NCBI RefSeq assembly: GCF_033958435.1
Contig: NC_134152.1
Coordinates: 10,588,001 to 10,652,000 of the forward strand
DNA: 64,000 bases
Origin: Carettochelys insculpta
Lineage: Eukaryota > Chordata > Testudines > Carettochelyidae
Direction: 5' to 3'
Both the position numbers and the translations under genes were made by a program. The notes under the pieces are model-generated. The model saw only the letters and a list, made by a program, of their open reading frames with translations. It had not been told where the DNA came from and did no database searches. Shown in pieces: positions 10,031-20,715 of the stretch. How positions within the stretch are numbered: position 1 is the first letter of the stretch; each line of letters starts with the position of its first letter.

Positions 10031-11590
10031 CATGCTTTTATATGGATGTGACCTGTGGCCCACTCCATGCAGTACACCAGACTTTCCATTGCCTTGGCCA
10101 TGGCCATGGCAATGATGTCCTACTGGTGCATTAGATGGCTCCAGGCAGCTGACAGCGCTCCTAGTCTAATCAGCATTCCATCTGCTCTTCTTCCAGGCCT
10201 TCCATGACAGTTCACAGGCAGGCCATCTGCGCCCACAGCAGGTCATCCCAACAGTGCTTACTCCTGCAGAACCCATGTGGGTAGATGCATAGGTGGGTAG
10301 ATGGATTTGGAGGTGGAGGATGTGCCAAACTCACAGCTGGCCCAGTTCTGAAGAGACATGATGGCTAAGGATACACTATTGTTTCTATTTTGGGATACAT
10401 ATGAGGGTTAATGGGAAGTTCAAACTAAGCACTTATGTCGAACTCCAGTGCAGTGTAGCTTGCATCAGGTTCAAAATAAGATGCCTCAATGCAAGTCACA
10501 TAACTTATTTCAAGCTAGGGCTACAGCTGAGGGCTGTCATCACAGAAGACTTCATGTATGATGCCAAGTCCCAATCCCTGAGCTGACAACAAAGGTCTGA
10601 CGTCAGATGCTGATGACGTGCTTCAAGCACAGTCATATGTTGCAAAGACTGGGCACTGTCCAGAAGGAACACAGATGTCCCATGGGAGCATCACAACACC
10701 CATGACCCTGGAAAGAGCTGACATGTAATGTGCCAGCCAGGCTACAGGCCTGCAGGCAGGAGTGGAGACTGGGTGACTTGCCTTCTTCCTAAGTCCTGCA
10801 TACCCCATGTGCAGCACTAACAGCGTCCTCCATAGAGAGGATCCTTATCTATGCCCACTAGAGGGAGGAGGAGAAGGTTGGAAGAAGCATCTGTGGGGGG
10901 CAGACACTGCTATACTGTGGGAGGGCCAACAGTTTCCCCTTCTCTGCCCCCACTCCACCACATTCCCCTGCATAACATCAGTGTCCCTCTCAGGACCATG
11001 CTACAGTGGGAGCAAAAGCTGCTTGAGTACAGGCCTGACCTTGGGCCATAGCAGCACTGCTCTGCAGGTCATTGATCCCAGACATCTTAGTGGTGGCCTG
11101 TCACAGGAAGGTGTCCTACCAGACAGGCCAGAATAAGGCAGACCTCTGCTTAAAACTTGTGAGGGGGACAGGAGGGTCCCCATGTAGTAGTGTCCTGGAG
11201 CTAACTGCTCCAGACTGGTGGACCACATGCAGACAGGTGACCGGGCTGTTCTGCAGTCCCCAGTCTGCATGGACCATAAAAGGAGTTTGCCCCCCAGTGG
11301 CTGCCAGCTGCCCCCTATGCAATAGAGAAAGGTTACCTGAAATTCACTTGAAGCACCTGCTGAGATCCTGGGGGACATCTTTGAAGTGGGGGACTGACTC
11401 TTACATCACAAGCATGGTGGTGTAACTGGCCTTCTCCTGCTCCTCCTTCTCCCTGTTATTATCTTTGGGTACCCTGAGGGTGGCATTGGGTGTGTCCTGG
11501 CCATACTCCATGACTGCAGAGTGTGAGGGGTGGCATGCTCACACACAGCCACACCCTCCCCACTCCAACAATGATGTCCAGTTGCTCATC
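10031..11590. other. Unassigned, probably decayed transposon interior
   Basis: No protein is recognised here. The region lies between the possible H0 Myb/SANT tail and the Myb/SANT domain at 11600, so part may be H0 intron and exon 2. The portion 10380-10540 has runs like ttcaaaataagatgc and taacttatttcaag that recall TCTACAC-type MITE interiors. Confidence 0.35.
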
Positions 11591-11594
11591 ATGG

Positions 11595-11835
11595 TGGAAT
11601 GGCTGGACTCCTCCCAGGTCTTGTGGTAGCCCTGGCATAAGTCCTTGATTCTGTGATGGCTCTGCTCCAGGGTCTGTGTGTGCCCCTTCTCTGCCAGGCC
11701 AGTGGTGATCCAGCCATAGACCTCAGCATTTTGCCACCTGGTGCGGAGATCCTGAAGAGTGCTCTCCTCCCCCAGATCTCTATGAGGTCCAGTATCTTTG
11801 CATCAGTCCAGGATAATACTCTTTGTCAGCGATGA
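11595..11835 (-). pseudogene. Myb/SANT-like domain fragment, probably of H0
   Basis: The minus strand, with one frameshift in GGGGAGGAG, reads WTDAKILDLIEIWGEE, LRTRWQNAEVYGWITTGLAEKG and HHRIKDLCQGYHKTWEES. It has the tryptophans and the KIKxLxxxY pattern of the Myb/SANT domain found in H1, H2 and in ZSCAN29-like proteins. Its strand and position fit the convergent partner gene of H0. It joins LINE sequence at about 11836. No start codon or complete gene is present. Confidence 0.7.
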
Positions 11836-13090
11836 CTTCACCAGATTTGGATTTCAGAGGTGCCATCTTGTTCTGGGTGGGTCCTAATACCTTCTTCATA
11901 CCCTCGCACATTCCTCTGAGATTACCAAAGTCGGCACAGGTCTGGATGCTGCTGCATAGCTGGAGCCAGTGGTTTTTGGCACAGGGCCTGGCTGTCTGCT
12001 GTACTGTTCTTCTGGCCTCTAAGTGCTTGCTGGGTACTCTGGCTCGGTGAGCGTTTGTACTCCAGGGCTACGTCTACACGTGCAGCCAACATCGAAATAG
12101 CTTATTTCGATGTTGCGACATCGAAATAGTCTATTTCGATGAATAACGTCTACACGTCCTCCAGGGCCGGCAACGTCGATGTTCAACTTTGACGTTGCTC
12201 AGCCCAACATCGAAATAGGCGCAGCGAGGGAACGTCTACACGTCAAAGTAGCACACATCGAAATAGGGATGCCAGGCACAGCTGCAGACAGGGTCACAGG
12301 GCGGACTCAACAGCCAGCCGCTCCCTTAAAGGGCCCCTCCCAGACACAGTTGCACTAAACAACACAAGATACACAGAGCTGACAACTGGTTGCAAACCCT
12401 GTGCCTGCAGCATAGATCCCCAGCTGCCGCAGAAGCAGCCAGAAGCCCTGGGCTAAGGGCTGCTGCCCACGGTGACCATAGAGCCCCGCAGGGGCTGGAG
12501 AGACAGCATCTCTCAACCCCCCAGCTGATGGCCGCCATGGAGGACCCGGCAATTTCGACGTTGTGGGACGCGGATCGTCTACACGGTCCCTACTTCGACG
12601 TTGAACGTTGAAGTAGGGCGCTATTCCTATCTCCTCATGAGGTTAGCGACTTCGACGTCTCGCCGCCTAACGTCGAAGTTGGTGCCGCTACTTCGAAGTA
12701 GCGTGCACATGTAGACGCAGCTCAGGAGTGCAGCGCGCTTCTTTTCAGTGACTGGAATCATCTCATCAGTGTTAGCTTCGAACCAGTCGTTCGTGTTTCT
12801 AGCTCTTCTTCCAAACACCGACAAGGCCGTGTTGTAAACTGTATCCCTCAGATGTTGCCATTTGGATGTCGCATCGATGGCCCCAGGGCCGCTGCGCAGA
12901 TTTTCCTGGAGGGTCTCTCTGAACTTTTCAGCTTTCTCCGAGTTTGCGGTCTTTCTGGCATCAATGCGGGGCCTTCCAGCAGGTTTAGAGCGGTACAGCT
13001 TCTTGGGTCTCAGCAAGTTCTCAGTTGAAACTTTAAAGGGTGCGATCCATAGTCTATGCAGACTGAAGGATATGCCTACTACTAGGATAA
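11836..13090 (-). mobile_element. Non-LTR retrotransposon fragment split by a Harbinger MITE
   Basis: The two parts are 13090-12723 and 12065-11836, read on the minus strand. The first gives WQHLRDTVYNTALSVFG, NDWFEANTDEMIP and EKKRAALL. The second continues EYKRSPSQSTQQALR, then CAKNHWLQLCSSIQ and LGPTQNKMAPLKSKSGEVIADKE. This is the linker between endonuclease and reverse transcriptase in LINE ORF2 proteins that are often annotated as craniofacial development protein 2-like. The frame runs cleanly across the MITE once one CTG duplicate is removed. The clade is uncertain (RTE-like or related). Confidence 0.75.
12066..12722. mobile_element. Non-autonomous Harbinger (deletion derivative, 657 bp)
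   Basis: Starts GGCTACGTCTACACGTG and ends in GTGCACATGTAGACGCAGCT, with CAG duplicated on both sides (12063-12065 and 12723-12725). The left ~300 bases match the transposase-side end of H1 and H2 and the right ~190 match the Myb/SANT side. About 150 bases of middle sequence (ccctgtgcctgcagcat, agaagccctgggctaagg) are shared with 49838-50534. It encodes no transposase. It is inserted in a LINE reading frame. Confidence 0.9.
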
Positions 13091-14721
13091 TACTCACTTG
13101 GGTCCTGGGGCAATAGGTGCCATGGGAGCAGCTCCGGCCCAGATCATAGCTCCCTCTGGTTACACTGCAGCTCAGAGGTTCAGGGCAGGCCACATGCAAC
13201 TAGTCTGTTGGCCTGTGGCCAGTTCCTTTATGGTTCTGCAGTGGGGATGGGCAGTAGAGTTGGCCACAGGTGTGCCTGGAGTGGTCAGGTCTGCAGCTAT
13301 GCCAGGTCTTTAGAGACCAATTGATTCAGAATAACAGCCCCTGTCCATGCATGCTGGCGCTGTCTTGAAATAGCTGTTTCAAAATTGGCACTTACCCCTG
13401 CCAAAAACCAGGACTACATTGTTTTGAAATAACCCCTGTAGTGTAAACCAGGGCTTAGTCCCTAAGGCACTGCAGGACTCTGGACTGTTAGCATTGGGAG
13501 CCTAAAGCCATAGCTGACACCCTCTGGACAAAGCCTAAGCAACAGAATCACAAGTGAGAGTGTGTGGAGGGCAGGGAAATTCATGTTCCCATTATATTGC
13601 AAGCCTCTATGCCAGGCAAGCTTGCCTTTTATTATTATGGGTAATCAAGTTTTACAGGCAAAGCAGCTCAGGGACCTGGGGCAGTGTGTTCAGCAGCACT
13701 CGTTATAGCTAATTTAGAAGTATACTGTGCATTGTGCCATAGCCTGCTCCTGGGCCCCCACAGGTGAGCATAGTGGGGAAGAGCCTGGTTTTACACCCTG
13801 GGAATAAAGGAGATTTAGCCAAGTCCCATGATCAGTGCCCAAGGTCACCATTCCACTTGGCTTATTCTCTGACGGGCAGAAAGAGTAAGAAGAAGGTCTT
13901 TCTCTGGCACAGACATGCACTCACATGCACGACAAGGCTAAGCTTAGCCATCAGGATGAGCTCAATTAAAGACCATGGGGAGGAGGAAAGAAAGCACTTA
14001 AATGCTCCACTGTTTGGAGGCTCACAAACCTGGAATAAATGAAAATATAAAGTATTCAGCTTCTCCTGTACGAGTTCCGTGGTGAATGTTTTATTGGTCA
14101 TTCTGTATCTCTATCTGCTATTCCCTCTTTACTTTCATTGGATGTTTCGGGATGAACCGGCCAATTAAAATGAATAACTTGGATGGTTTTGTATATTTTT
14201 TCCTCCTCTCTCTGCCTCACAAGCACCCTCTAAAAGTCTCAAGTGCCAAATGAAACCAACCTGAGACAAAGTCTCCTCTTCAGCGTGGCAAGGTTTGAAT
14301 TAGCCATTGGAGAAGCACTGACATTTCCAACGTCTTTTGGACAAGGCTCACTTGCTTACAGACATCAGATTGGACAGTCTATTAAGTGAACTTGCAGAAA
14401 AAAGTGTGTAGGAGCAGTGAGTGTGAGGGATTTTTAGCAGCTTGAAAATATTGGGAGAGGGGATGAAGCATGAGATGGAGCACTTAGTTGCGTTTCAAAA
14501 CAAAAAAACATTTCCTAACTTCTGTAGTACAGTCATGAGATTAACAGGAAATAAACCAAATTTTGTCTGATTTGTGAGATGATCAAAACTCTGCCCTTGG
14601 TCTTGGAAATGTTACACAAGTGCAATAATTGAATAGATTTTTTATCTACTGATGTAATGTTCTTCTTTTTATCATGACAGTCAGCCTAGTGCGGAGGAGA
14701 GTGTTCTGGGCTTGAGACGTA
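13091..14721. other. Host or unassigned sequence
   Basis: No gene is recognised. A short piece at about 13350-13460 (cttgaaatagctgtttcaaaattggca, ttgttttgaaataacc, gtgtaaaccagggct) is a scrap of a TCTACAC-type MITE. Confidence 0.45.
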
Positions 14722-14904
14722 GGGTAAGTCTACACAGCAAAGTTATTTCAAAATAACATCCCCTATTTCAAAATAATAATCCAAACCTCTACACAACACA
14801 TGAAATAATTTTGAAACTGCAGTTGGCTTATTTCAAAATTGGTAAACTTCTTCCTATGCAGAATAGCACATATTTCAAAATAGCTATTTCAAAATTGACA
14901 CTGT

Positions 14905-15176
14905 AGCTGTATCTACACTTGCATTCCTCTTTTGAAGGAGGCATGCAAATGAAGGAAATCGGAAATGCAAATGAGGCACTGACTTATATACCTGGCATCT
15001 CATTTGCATAATCTCTTTTCGAAAGAGCTTCTTTTTAAAGAAAGAACGCAATGTAGATGGGGCTTCTTCGAAAATAAACCCCACCTTCGAAAGAACCCTT
15101 CTTCCTGAAACAATATAGGAAGAAGGGTTCTTTCGAAGATGGGTTTTACTTTCAAAAAGCCCCGTCTACGCTTCAT

Positions 15177-15219
<43 letters not shown>

Positions 15220-15340
15220 GTCTTTCTTTCCAAAGAAGCAAATGAGGCATGAGATATGTAAATTGGTGCCTCATTTGCATTTTCAATTTCCTTCATTTGC
15301 ATGCCTCTTTCAAAAGAGGAATGCAAGTGTAGACACAGTA
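14905..15340. mobile_element. Foldback MITE with CTTT repeat at its centre
   Basis: Left end AGCTGTATCTACACTTGCATT; right end AATGCAAGTGTAGACACAG. The arms repeat tcctctttt-gaag-gcatgcaaatgaaggaaat in inverted order. The middle holds gaagaagggttc palindromes and a long CTTT array. The left half of the same family appears at 61267-61497. Confidence 0.8.
15177..15231 (+). repeat. CTTT tetranucleotide array
   Basis: About thirteen CTTT units with one CTGT interruption, inside the right arm of the foldback MITE. Confidence 0.95.
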
Positions 15341-15341
15341 T

Positions 15342-15783
15342 GGCTATGTCTACACTAGCCCCTTCCTTTTGGAAGGGGCATGGTGATGAGCAAGTTGGGA
15401 AGATGCTAATGAGGTGCTGCCATGAATATGTGGTGCCTAATTAGCATAGTGGCAGCCACATGCAATTCCAAAGTACCACTTTCAAATCACGTGCCACCCA
15501 TATAGATGAGGGCCTTTCAAAAGGACCACCCCAGACTTCAAAAGCCCCTTCTTCCTAAAACCATATAGGAAGAAGGGGCTTTCGAAGTCTGGGGTGGGGC
15601 CTTTCAAAAGGCACGCAGTCTACACAGGTGGCACACAATTTGAAAGTGAGACTTTTGAATCATGCAAGGCTGACATTATGCTAATAAGGTGCTGCATATT
15701 CATGGAAGCACCTCATTAACATCTTCCCAACTTGCTTATGACCACGTCCCTTCCGAAAGGAAAGGGCTAGTATAGATGTACCC
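15342..15783. mobile_element. Foldback MITE (TCTACACTAGCCCCTTCC family)
   Basis: The left end is GGCTATGTCTACACTAGCCC. The reverse complement of the right end is GGTACATCTATACTAGCCC. The arms carry tgctaatgaggtgctgccatgaatatg in inverted order and meet at a palindrome around gaagaaggggctttcgaagtc. It adjoins the previous MITE with only one or two bases between them. Confidence 0.8.
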
Positions 15784-16376
15784 CTTGTGTAAATGGGGAC
15801 TACAGCCTATTTGAAAATAAGCCATAATGCAACCAATGGCTCTAGTTCAAAATAATCTCTGTGTATATGCTAAATGCTAAGTGCTCTTCCAAAATGCAGT
15901 TTTTATGTAGCAGTGTAATTTCAAAATAAGCCCTTCCGGAATAGCTTATTTCAAATAAAGTTACTGTGGAGTCATAACCTCAGATGGCTTGTGACTGTCA
16001 GAGAAGAAGTAGCAAGGCCAAGCTCATACTTGAGGTAGGAGAAGAATCCAGAACCTCTCTTTCCTGCGATGTATTCATCTGTTTTGTGTGTTTGGCTAAA
16101 ATCCATTTGAGGCAGGGACCATCACTTACTACGTGCCTAGAATAATGGAGCCCTGATTTCAGCTGGTGCCTCCAAGCACAACTATAATAAAAATAATTAT
16201 TTGCAATAACTTCTAGAGTTTCTGAATCCAGATTCAAATGTTGCAGTTCCACTCTATCTTCTTCTGTGAGCTGGTAACACCATCTATGGAGTATCCCTAT
16301 GCTAAGCAAATTCCTAGCATAAAAAGCAAAGGAGTCACTTGCATTTCATATCATTCTAAACTTAAATTTCACAATA

Positions 16377-16930
16377 CAGTAAACTCTTCCATATCCAGCA
16401 TTCTATGATCTGGAACTTTCAATCAGCATTTTAACCGTAAGTGAAGTTTAGTTACATTTTCCATAAGTATATAGTATAGTGAAACATTGAAACAAATTGC
16501 CTAGGGAGGTTGTGCAATCTCCATCACTGGACATATTTAAGAGCAGGTTAGATAGACATCTATCAGGGATGGTCTAGATGGTATTTGATCCTGCCATAAG
16601 GGCAGGGGTTGGACTCAATGACCTCTTGAGGGCCCTTCCAGGAAAGTAAATGTAATTAAAAACAGTGTAAGATGAAGTGTACAGTACTGATGTTCCTGGT
16701 AAATAAAGTACTCTGCATACCTTTTTGTTTTTTTCTTAATATCTAATCTTGTTTTTCGTTAGTGTTATTGTAACCTACACAGCTCTGTGTGGTTAACTGT
16801 CCCATATAGTGGTACCTACACCACTTCATTGTGCTTTTCTAGGTATACCTCTCTCTTATCCAGAAGATTTGTCTATCCGACAAACTCCTGGTCCCAGGGA
16901 TGCCAGATATGAAAGAGGTTATGATCATTT
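16377..16930. mobile_element. Tc1/mariner-like (Tigger-type) non-autonomous element
   Basis: The left arm is CAGTAAACTCTTCCATATCCAG. The reverse complement of the right arm reads ATAACCTCTTTCATATCTGG. Over ~25 bases the two pair with a few mismatches, in the CAGTAAACYCT style of Tigger-like ends. The interior has a further inverted pair around ccggacaaa/tggtcccagggatgcc. A CR1 3' end (16476-16645) lies inside. Confidence 0.5.
16476..16645 (+). mobile_element. CR1 LINE 3'-end fragment
   Basis: Contains the conserved CR1 tail: cctagggaggttgtgcaatctcc, then gattt-like ORF end, gggatggtctagatggtatttgatcctgcc and ggactcaatgacctcttgagg-cccttccag. Too short to code. Confidence 0.8.
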
Positions 16931-17277
16931 AATCTGCTCCTGGAACTACAGTTAGTTAATTTCCAGATACTGTCTCTAGAATGGCAGTGAGGTAAATTTT
17001 TCCTGTTTGTCATAATGAGATGGAGTATAAATGTGGGTAAAATAGAGAAGTGTGAGCTTCAAGATGCCCATAACCACACATTAACCTTTCTGATCATGCA
17101 ACAAATTCCATAGACTGTTTCATGGGCTTTCTTGCTTTCATAGATGAGAAACATTTACAAGCTTCTGTGCATTTGCCAGCTAAATCAAACCCAAAACTTC
17201 TTATATGCTGAGATGTGATTTATACTATCAAAACTGCAGGTCTCACTAAAATCACAGAAACTTAAAAGTGACTCAAA
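16931..17277. other. Unassigned sequence
   Basis: AT-rich, with no gene or repeat recognised. Confidence 0.5.
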
Positions 17278-17710
17278 GGTTATGCCTACACTAGCCAAAA
17301 ACTTCGAAATGGCCACGCAAATGGCCATTTTGAAGTTTACTAATGAAGCACTGAAATACATATTCAGCACCTCATTAGCATGCGGCTGGCTGCGGCACTT
17401 CAAAATTGACGCAGCTCACCGCCGCATGGCTCATACAGATGGGCTCCTTTTTGAAAGGACCCCGCCTACTTCGAAGTCCCCTTATTCCCATCTGCTTAAA
17501 GGAATAAGGGGACTTCGAAGTAGGAGGGACCCTTTCAAAAAGGAGCCCCATCTGGACGAAGTGTGGCGGCGAGCCGGATCAATTTCTAAGTGCCGCGGCC
17601 ACCCGCATGCTAATGATGCACTGAATATGTATTTCAGCGCTTCATTAGTAAACATCGAAATGGCCATTTGCATGGCCATTTCAAAGTTTTTGACTAGTGT
17701 AGACACAGCC
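17278..17710. mobile_element. Foldback Harbinger MITE, 436-bp family, copy 1
   Basis: Left end GGTTATGCCTACACTAGCC; right end CTAGTGTAGACACAGCC. AAA flanks both sides (17275-17277 and 17711-17713). The two arms of ~215 bp are almost exact reverse complements: cttcgaaatggcca, ttactaatgaagcactgaaat, cattagcatgcgg and gaaaggaccccgcctacttcgaag. They meet at a short loop in ccttattcccatctgcttaaag. No coding capacity. Confidence 0.9.
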
Positions 17711-18218
17711 AAACAGTTCTATTTATTTATTTATGTTGAAGTTAATCCTATGCAGGTCATGGGCATGAACATGTCTCAAGATGGAAGAAAAAGAAAACAG
17801 ATATAATTGGGAAAGGACAAGCAAGAATACTAAATCTTAAAGATATTGCATCAGGCAGTGAGTAGGTGTTATAACAGAGAAAAGGTGGAATTGTACATTA
17901 CTGTGGCAGGGCCTCTAGCCCCACACCTCTTCAGGCCCCTGTTGCCTAGTTCATATCCCCTCAGTTAGGCCCAGTGGCCTAGTCAGTGTTCGTGGCCTCA
18001 GCAACCTAGTCAGTGCTCCCACTCCTTTGGGGTCACAGGGGTGGGAGTAGGGGAGCTTGGGCCCTGCCTCTTCACTGCACTCCAGCCCAGGGCCCTGTCG
18101 GTGATGGGTGTGTCTCCCCAACCACCAGGTCAGCGGGAATCCCCACCACAAAACACTGAGCTCCCAGGTTACCACCCACTTCCCTGCCCTGGGCTCCTTC
18201 CTACGCTTTCCAGACAGA
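17711..18218. other. Unassigned sequence between two foldback MITEs
   Basis: The segment is partly GC-rich (17900-18200) and contains ccagttaggcccagtggcctag-like duplicated phrases. No protein is recognised. Confidence 0.4.
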
Positions 18219-18654
18219 GGCCGTGTCTACACTAGCCCCAAACTTCGAAATGGCCACGCAAATGGCCATTTTGAAGTTTACTAATGAAGCGCTGAAATGC
18301 AAATTCAGCGCTTCATTAGCATGCAGGCGGCCGCGGCACTTCGAAATTGACGCATCTCACCACTGCGCGGCTCGTCCCGACGGGGCTCCTTTTCGAAAGG
18401 ACCCTGCTTACTTCGACGTTCCCTTATTCCCATCAGCTCATGGGAATAAGGGGACTTCGAAGTAGGCAGGGTCCTTTCGAAAAAGACCCCCTTTGGGACG
18501 AGCCGCGCGGTGGTGAGGCGCGTCAATTTCGAAGTGCTGCGGCCACCCTCATGCTAATGAAGCGCTGAATATGTATTTCAGTGCTTCATTAGTAAACCTC
18601 AAAATGGCCATTTGTGTGGCCATTTCGAAGTTTGGGGCTAATGTAGACATAGCC
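18219..18654. mobile_element. Foldback Harbinger MITE, 436-bp family, copy 2
   Basis: Left end GGCCGTGTCTACACTAGCCCC; right end GGGGCTAATGTAGACATAGCC. The 3-bp AGA is repeated on both flanks. Palindromic arms are the same as in the copies at 17278, 33877 and 45795. The length is 436 bp. Confidence 0.92.
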
Positions 18655-18921
18655 AGAATGTGCTGTCCCTGCTCTTGCGGCATCTCCTTGAGCAGATGCT
18701 GCTGCTGCTCAGGCACTGACAGCCTCACCTCCAACAGGTGTTGCTCCCAAGCTGCAACAGGAGCTCTTTCTGCCCTGGTGGACAGCCCCAGATGACTGGC
18801 CACCCTGGCCTTTATACTGGGTCTGCACTTGGAGCATGCCCAGCAGGGCCATGGGGGAGGAGCTTTATCCACCTAGCAAGCCTGGCCCCCACGGCCCTGG
18901 CTAGTGCATTATTGGTACACC
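18655..18921 (-). other. Possible transposon protein tail, unassigned
   Basis: The minus strand reads VAAWEQHLLEVRLSVPEQQQHLLKEMPQEQ, a Glu/Gln/Leu-rich segment that could form a coiled coil. It is preceded by a Pro/Trp/Cys-rich stretch. No family is recognised and no start or splice context is clear. The MITE at 18219 interrupts whatever this was. Confidence 0.25.
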
Positions 18922-19302
18922 TCGGCTGCAGCCACACTAGCTCCTACTTTCAGAGGGGCTATGGTAATGTGGCATTTTGCTAATGAGGTGCTACCATGAA
19001 TATGCAGTGCGTCTTTAGCATAATGGCAGCCGTGCATGCTTCAAAACTGCTGGTTTTGAAACGCAGCCACCCCTATAATGACTTCCTGATTTCAAAAGCC
19101 CCTTGTTCCCATCTGGTTTTGAGAATAAGGGGCTTTCGAAATCAGGGGTCCATTTCAAAAGGACCCCCTGGCAGTTTGAAGCACGGGCAGCTGCCATGAC
19201 GCTAATGAGGTGGTTCATATTCATGGTAGTGCCTCATTAGCATATCCTAAAGTGCCACGTTACCATAGCCTCTCCAAAAGGAGGGATTAATGTGGCCACA
19301 GC
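18922..19302. mobile_element. Foldback MITE (GGCTGNRGCCACA family)
   Basis: Ends are GGCTGCAGCCACACTAGCTCC and the inverted GGCTGTGGCCACATTAATCCC. Arms carry tggtaatgtggca, gctaatgaggtgct-catgaatatg and ggggctttcgaaatcagg in inverted order. The copy at 56640-56946 is the same family. Confidence 0.75.
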
Positions 19303-19550
19303 CTTCGTCACAATTACATCTGTCTGTTTGAAACTAGAGGTGTTGATTTATCTTGAGTCCCTAAAACCATGATTAAATATTGCTTCTAATATGTATGCAG
19401 TAATATTCTTGATATGCCAAATGTAAAAGGGCTGCTTCCTACCTCAAGCAACTTGCAGTTTAGGAATGGACAGACAGGTAAAACAAAGGAAATTACAACA
19501 ATTAAATGGAAATTTTTCTTTGAGTGCTTGATCATCATCATCAATAACTA
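19303..19550. other. Unassigned AT-rich sequence
   Basis: No gene or repeat is recognised. Confidence 0.4.
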
Positions 19551-20715
19551 TGGGCTCAGCACCCATTGGTGCCTGATGCCTCTCTCACCATTTCCTTCCA
19601 TCTTTCCCTGTCCAGTGTGGAGTAGCTTAGTGTCTGTGGACTAGCTCTGCATCAATCTACTACATCTATCCATTCTCTGTGGGGTCTGCCTCTCCTATTC
19701 AAACCATCCATTATGCCAGATACCAGGGTCTTGATTTTTCATTTGTCTTTCATGTTGCAAATATGCCCAAATAGTTGTAGCTTCCATTTTATAACCTTCT
19801 GCAGCAGGTTCTCTTTTGGTTGTATCTATCTATGTAATTCCTCATTGGTGACCTTCTGCATCCATCCTATTCTCAGAATCTTTCTACAACAACTCCTTTC
19901 GAATGCCAATATTCTTCTTTCCAAATCTTTCATTATCACCCATGTCTCACATCTGTACAACATGGTGCTGAATATACACGTTTTCAAGATGCTCAGCTTC
20001 ATTCTTAAGCTAATTGCTTTGCTTTTCCAGACCTTATCCATCTCCTTCAAACTTACTCTTGCTTTCACTATTCTAGTCACTATTTCCTTTTTACAGTCTA
20101 GATCATGCGTTACGTTGCTCCCCAGATATGTGAACTTCTCTACATTTTTTAGTTCAATAGCATCAACACACATCTTCCTTCCTATTTCCTTATCTTCAGA
20201 TACCATTGTTTTTGTTTTATCAATGTTCATAATCAGTCTGTACCGCTTCCCTTCTTCGTTTAACACCTGCACCATTTTTGTTAGCTTTTCTTCATCTTCC
20301 TGAATAACTATATCATCTGCTAACCTCAAGTTGCTAATTCTTTTCCTGATATCCCTTCTACCTCTTCCTTGATCTTGTCCATCACCATCTCCAGATGTGC
20401 GATGAAGATACTTAGTGATATTGGATATCCTTGTCTTGTACCTCTACTTGTTTTAAATCAACTTCCCAACTTCCCGCATGTTCTCACCTCTGCCTCTGCA
20501 TTGTCACTGACATCCTTCAACAACTGTATCAGTCTGCTATCCACTCCGTATGACTCCAACACCACCCACGTCATGTTCTGATCTATACGTCCATTCCCCA
20601 TTAGGTGTTCACATGCTCTATGCACCATTGCCAAAGAGGTTTTTTCAGTTATGTTTTTAAGACTGGCTCTAGTGCCCACTGGTGCCGCATGCTTATGTGC
20701 CAGTATGCAGGGCAC
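19551..20715 (-). mobile_element. RTE-type LINE reverse transcriptase fragment
   Basis: The minus strand, with frameshifts, reads VVLESYGVDSRLIQLLKDV, then FKTSRGTRQGYPISLSIF (RT motif with RQGxxxS), then LRLADDIVIQEDEEKLTKMV (the xADD catalytic box, Y replaced by L). Next are FTYLGSNVTHDLDCKKEI, then SMLYRCETWVIMKDLERRIL-type sequence and VTNEEL. These are motifs 3-7 and the C-terminal region of RTE-like ORF2. A 167-codon open stretch covers 20329-19826. It has no endonuclease and no start, so it is a truncated dead copy. Confidence 0.88.

Larger units (their letters stand above)
14722..15979. mobile_element. Outer MITE carrying two further foldback MITEs
   Basis: The left arm begins GGGTAAGTCTACACAGCAAAG and continues TTATTTCAAAATAAC. 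The reverse complement of the right arm begins GGTTATGACTCCACAG and continues TAACTTTATTTGAAATAAG, so the ends pair. The interior contains two inserted elements (about 14905-15340 and 15342-15783), leaving outer-element sequence on both sides. Boundaries are read by eye and may be off by a few bases. Confidence 0.7.

Noticed and set aside
12862..13116. Plus-strand open frame opposite the LINE
   Set aside because: Shadow of the LINE coding strand, which has the recognisable motifs.
15177..15231. Lys/Arg/Glu-rich repeat peptide
   Set aside because: A translation of a CTTT microsatellite, not a protein.
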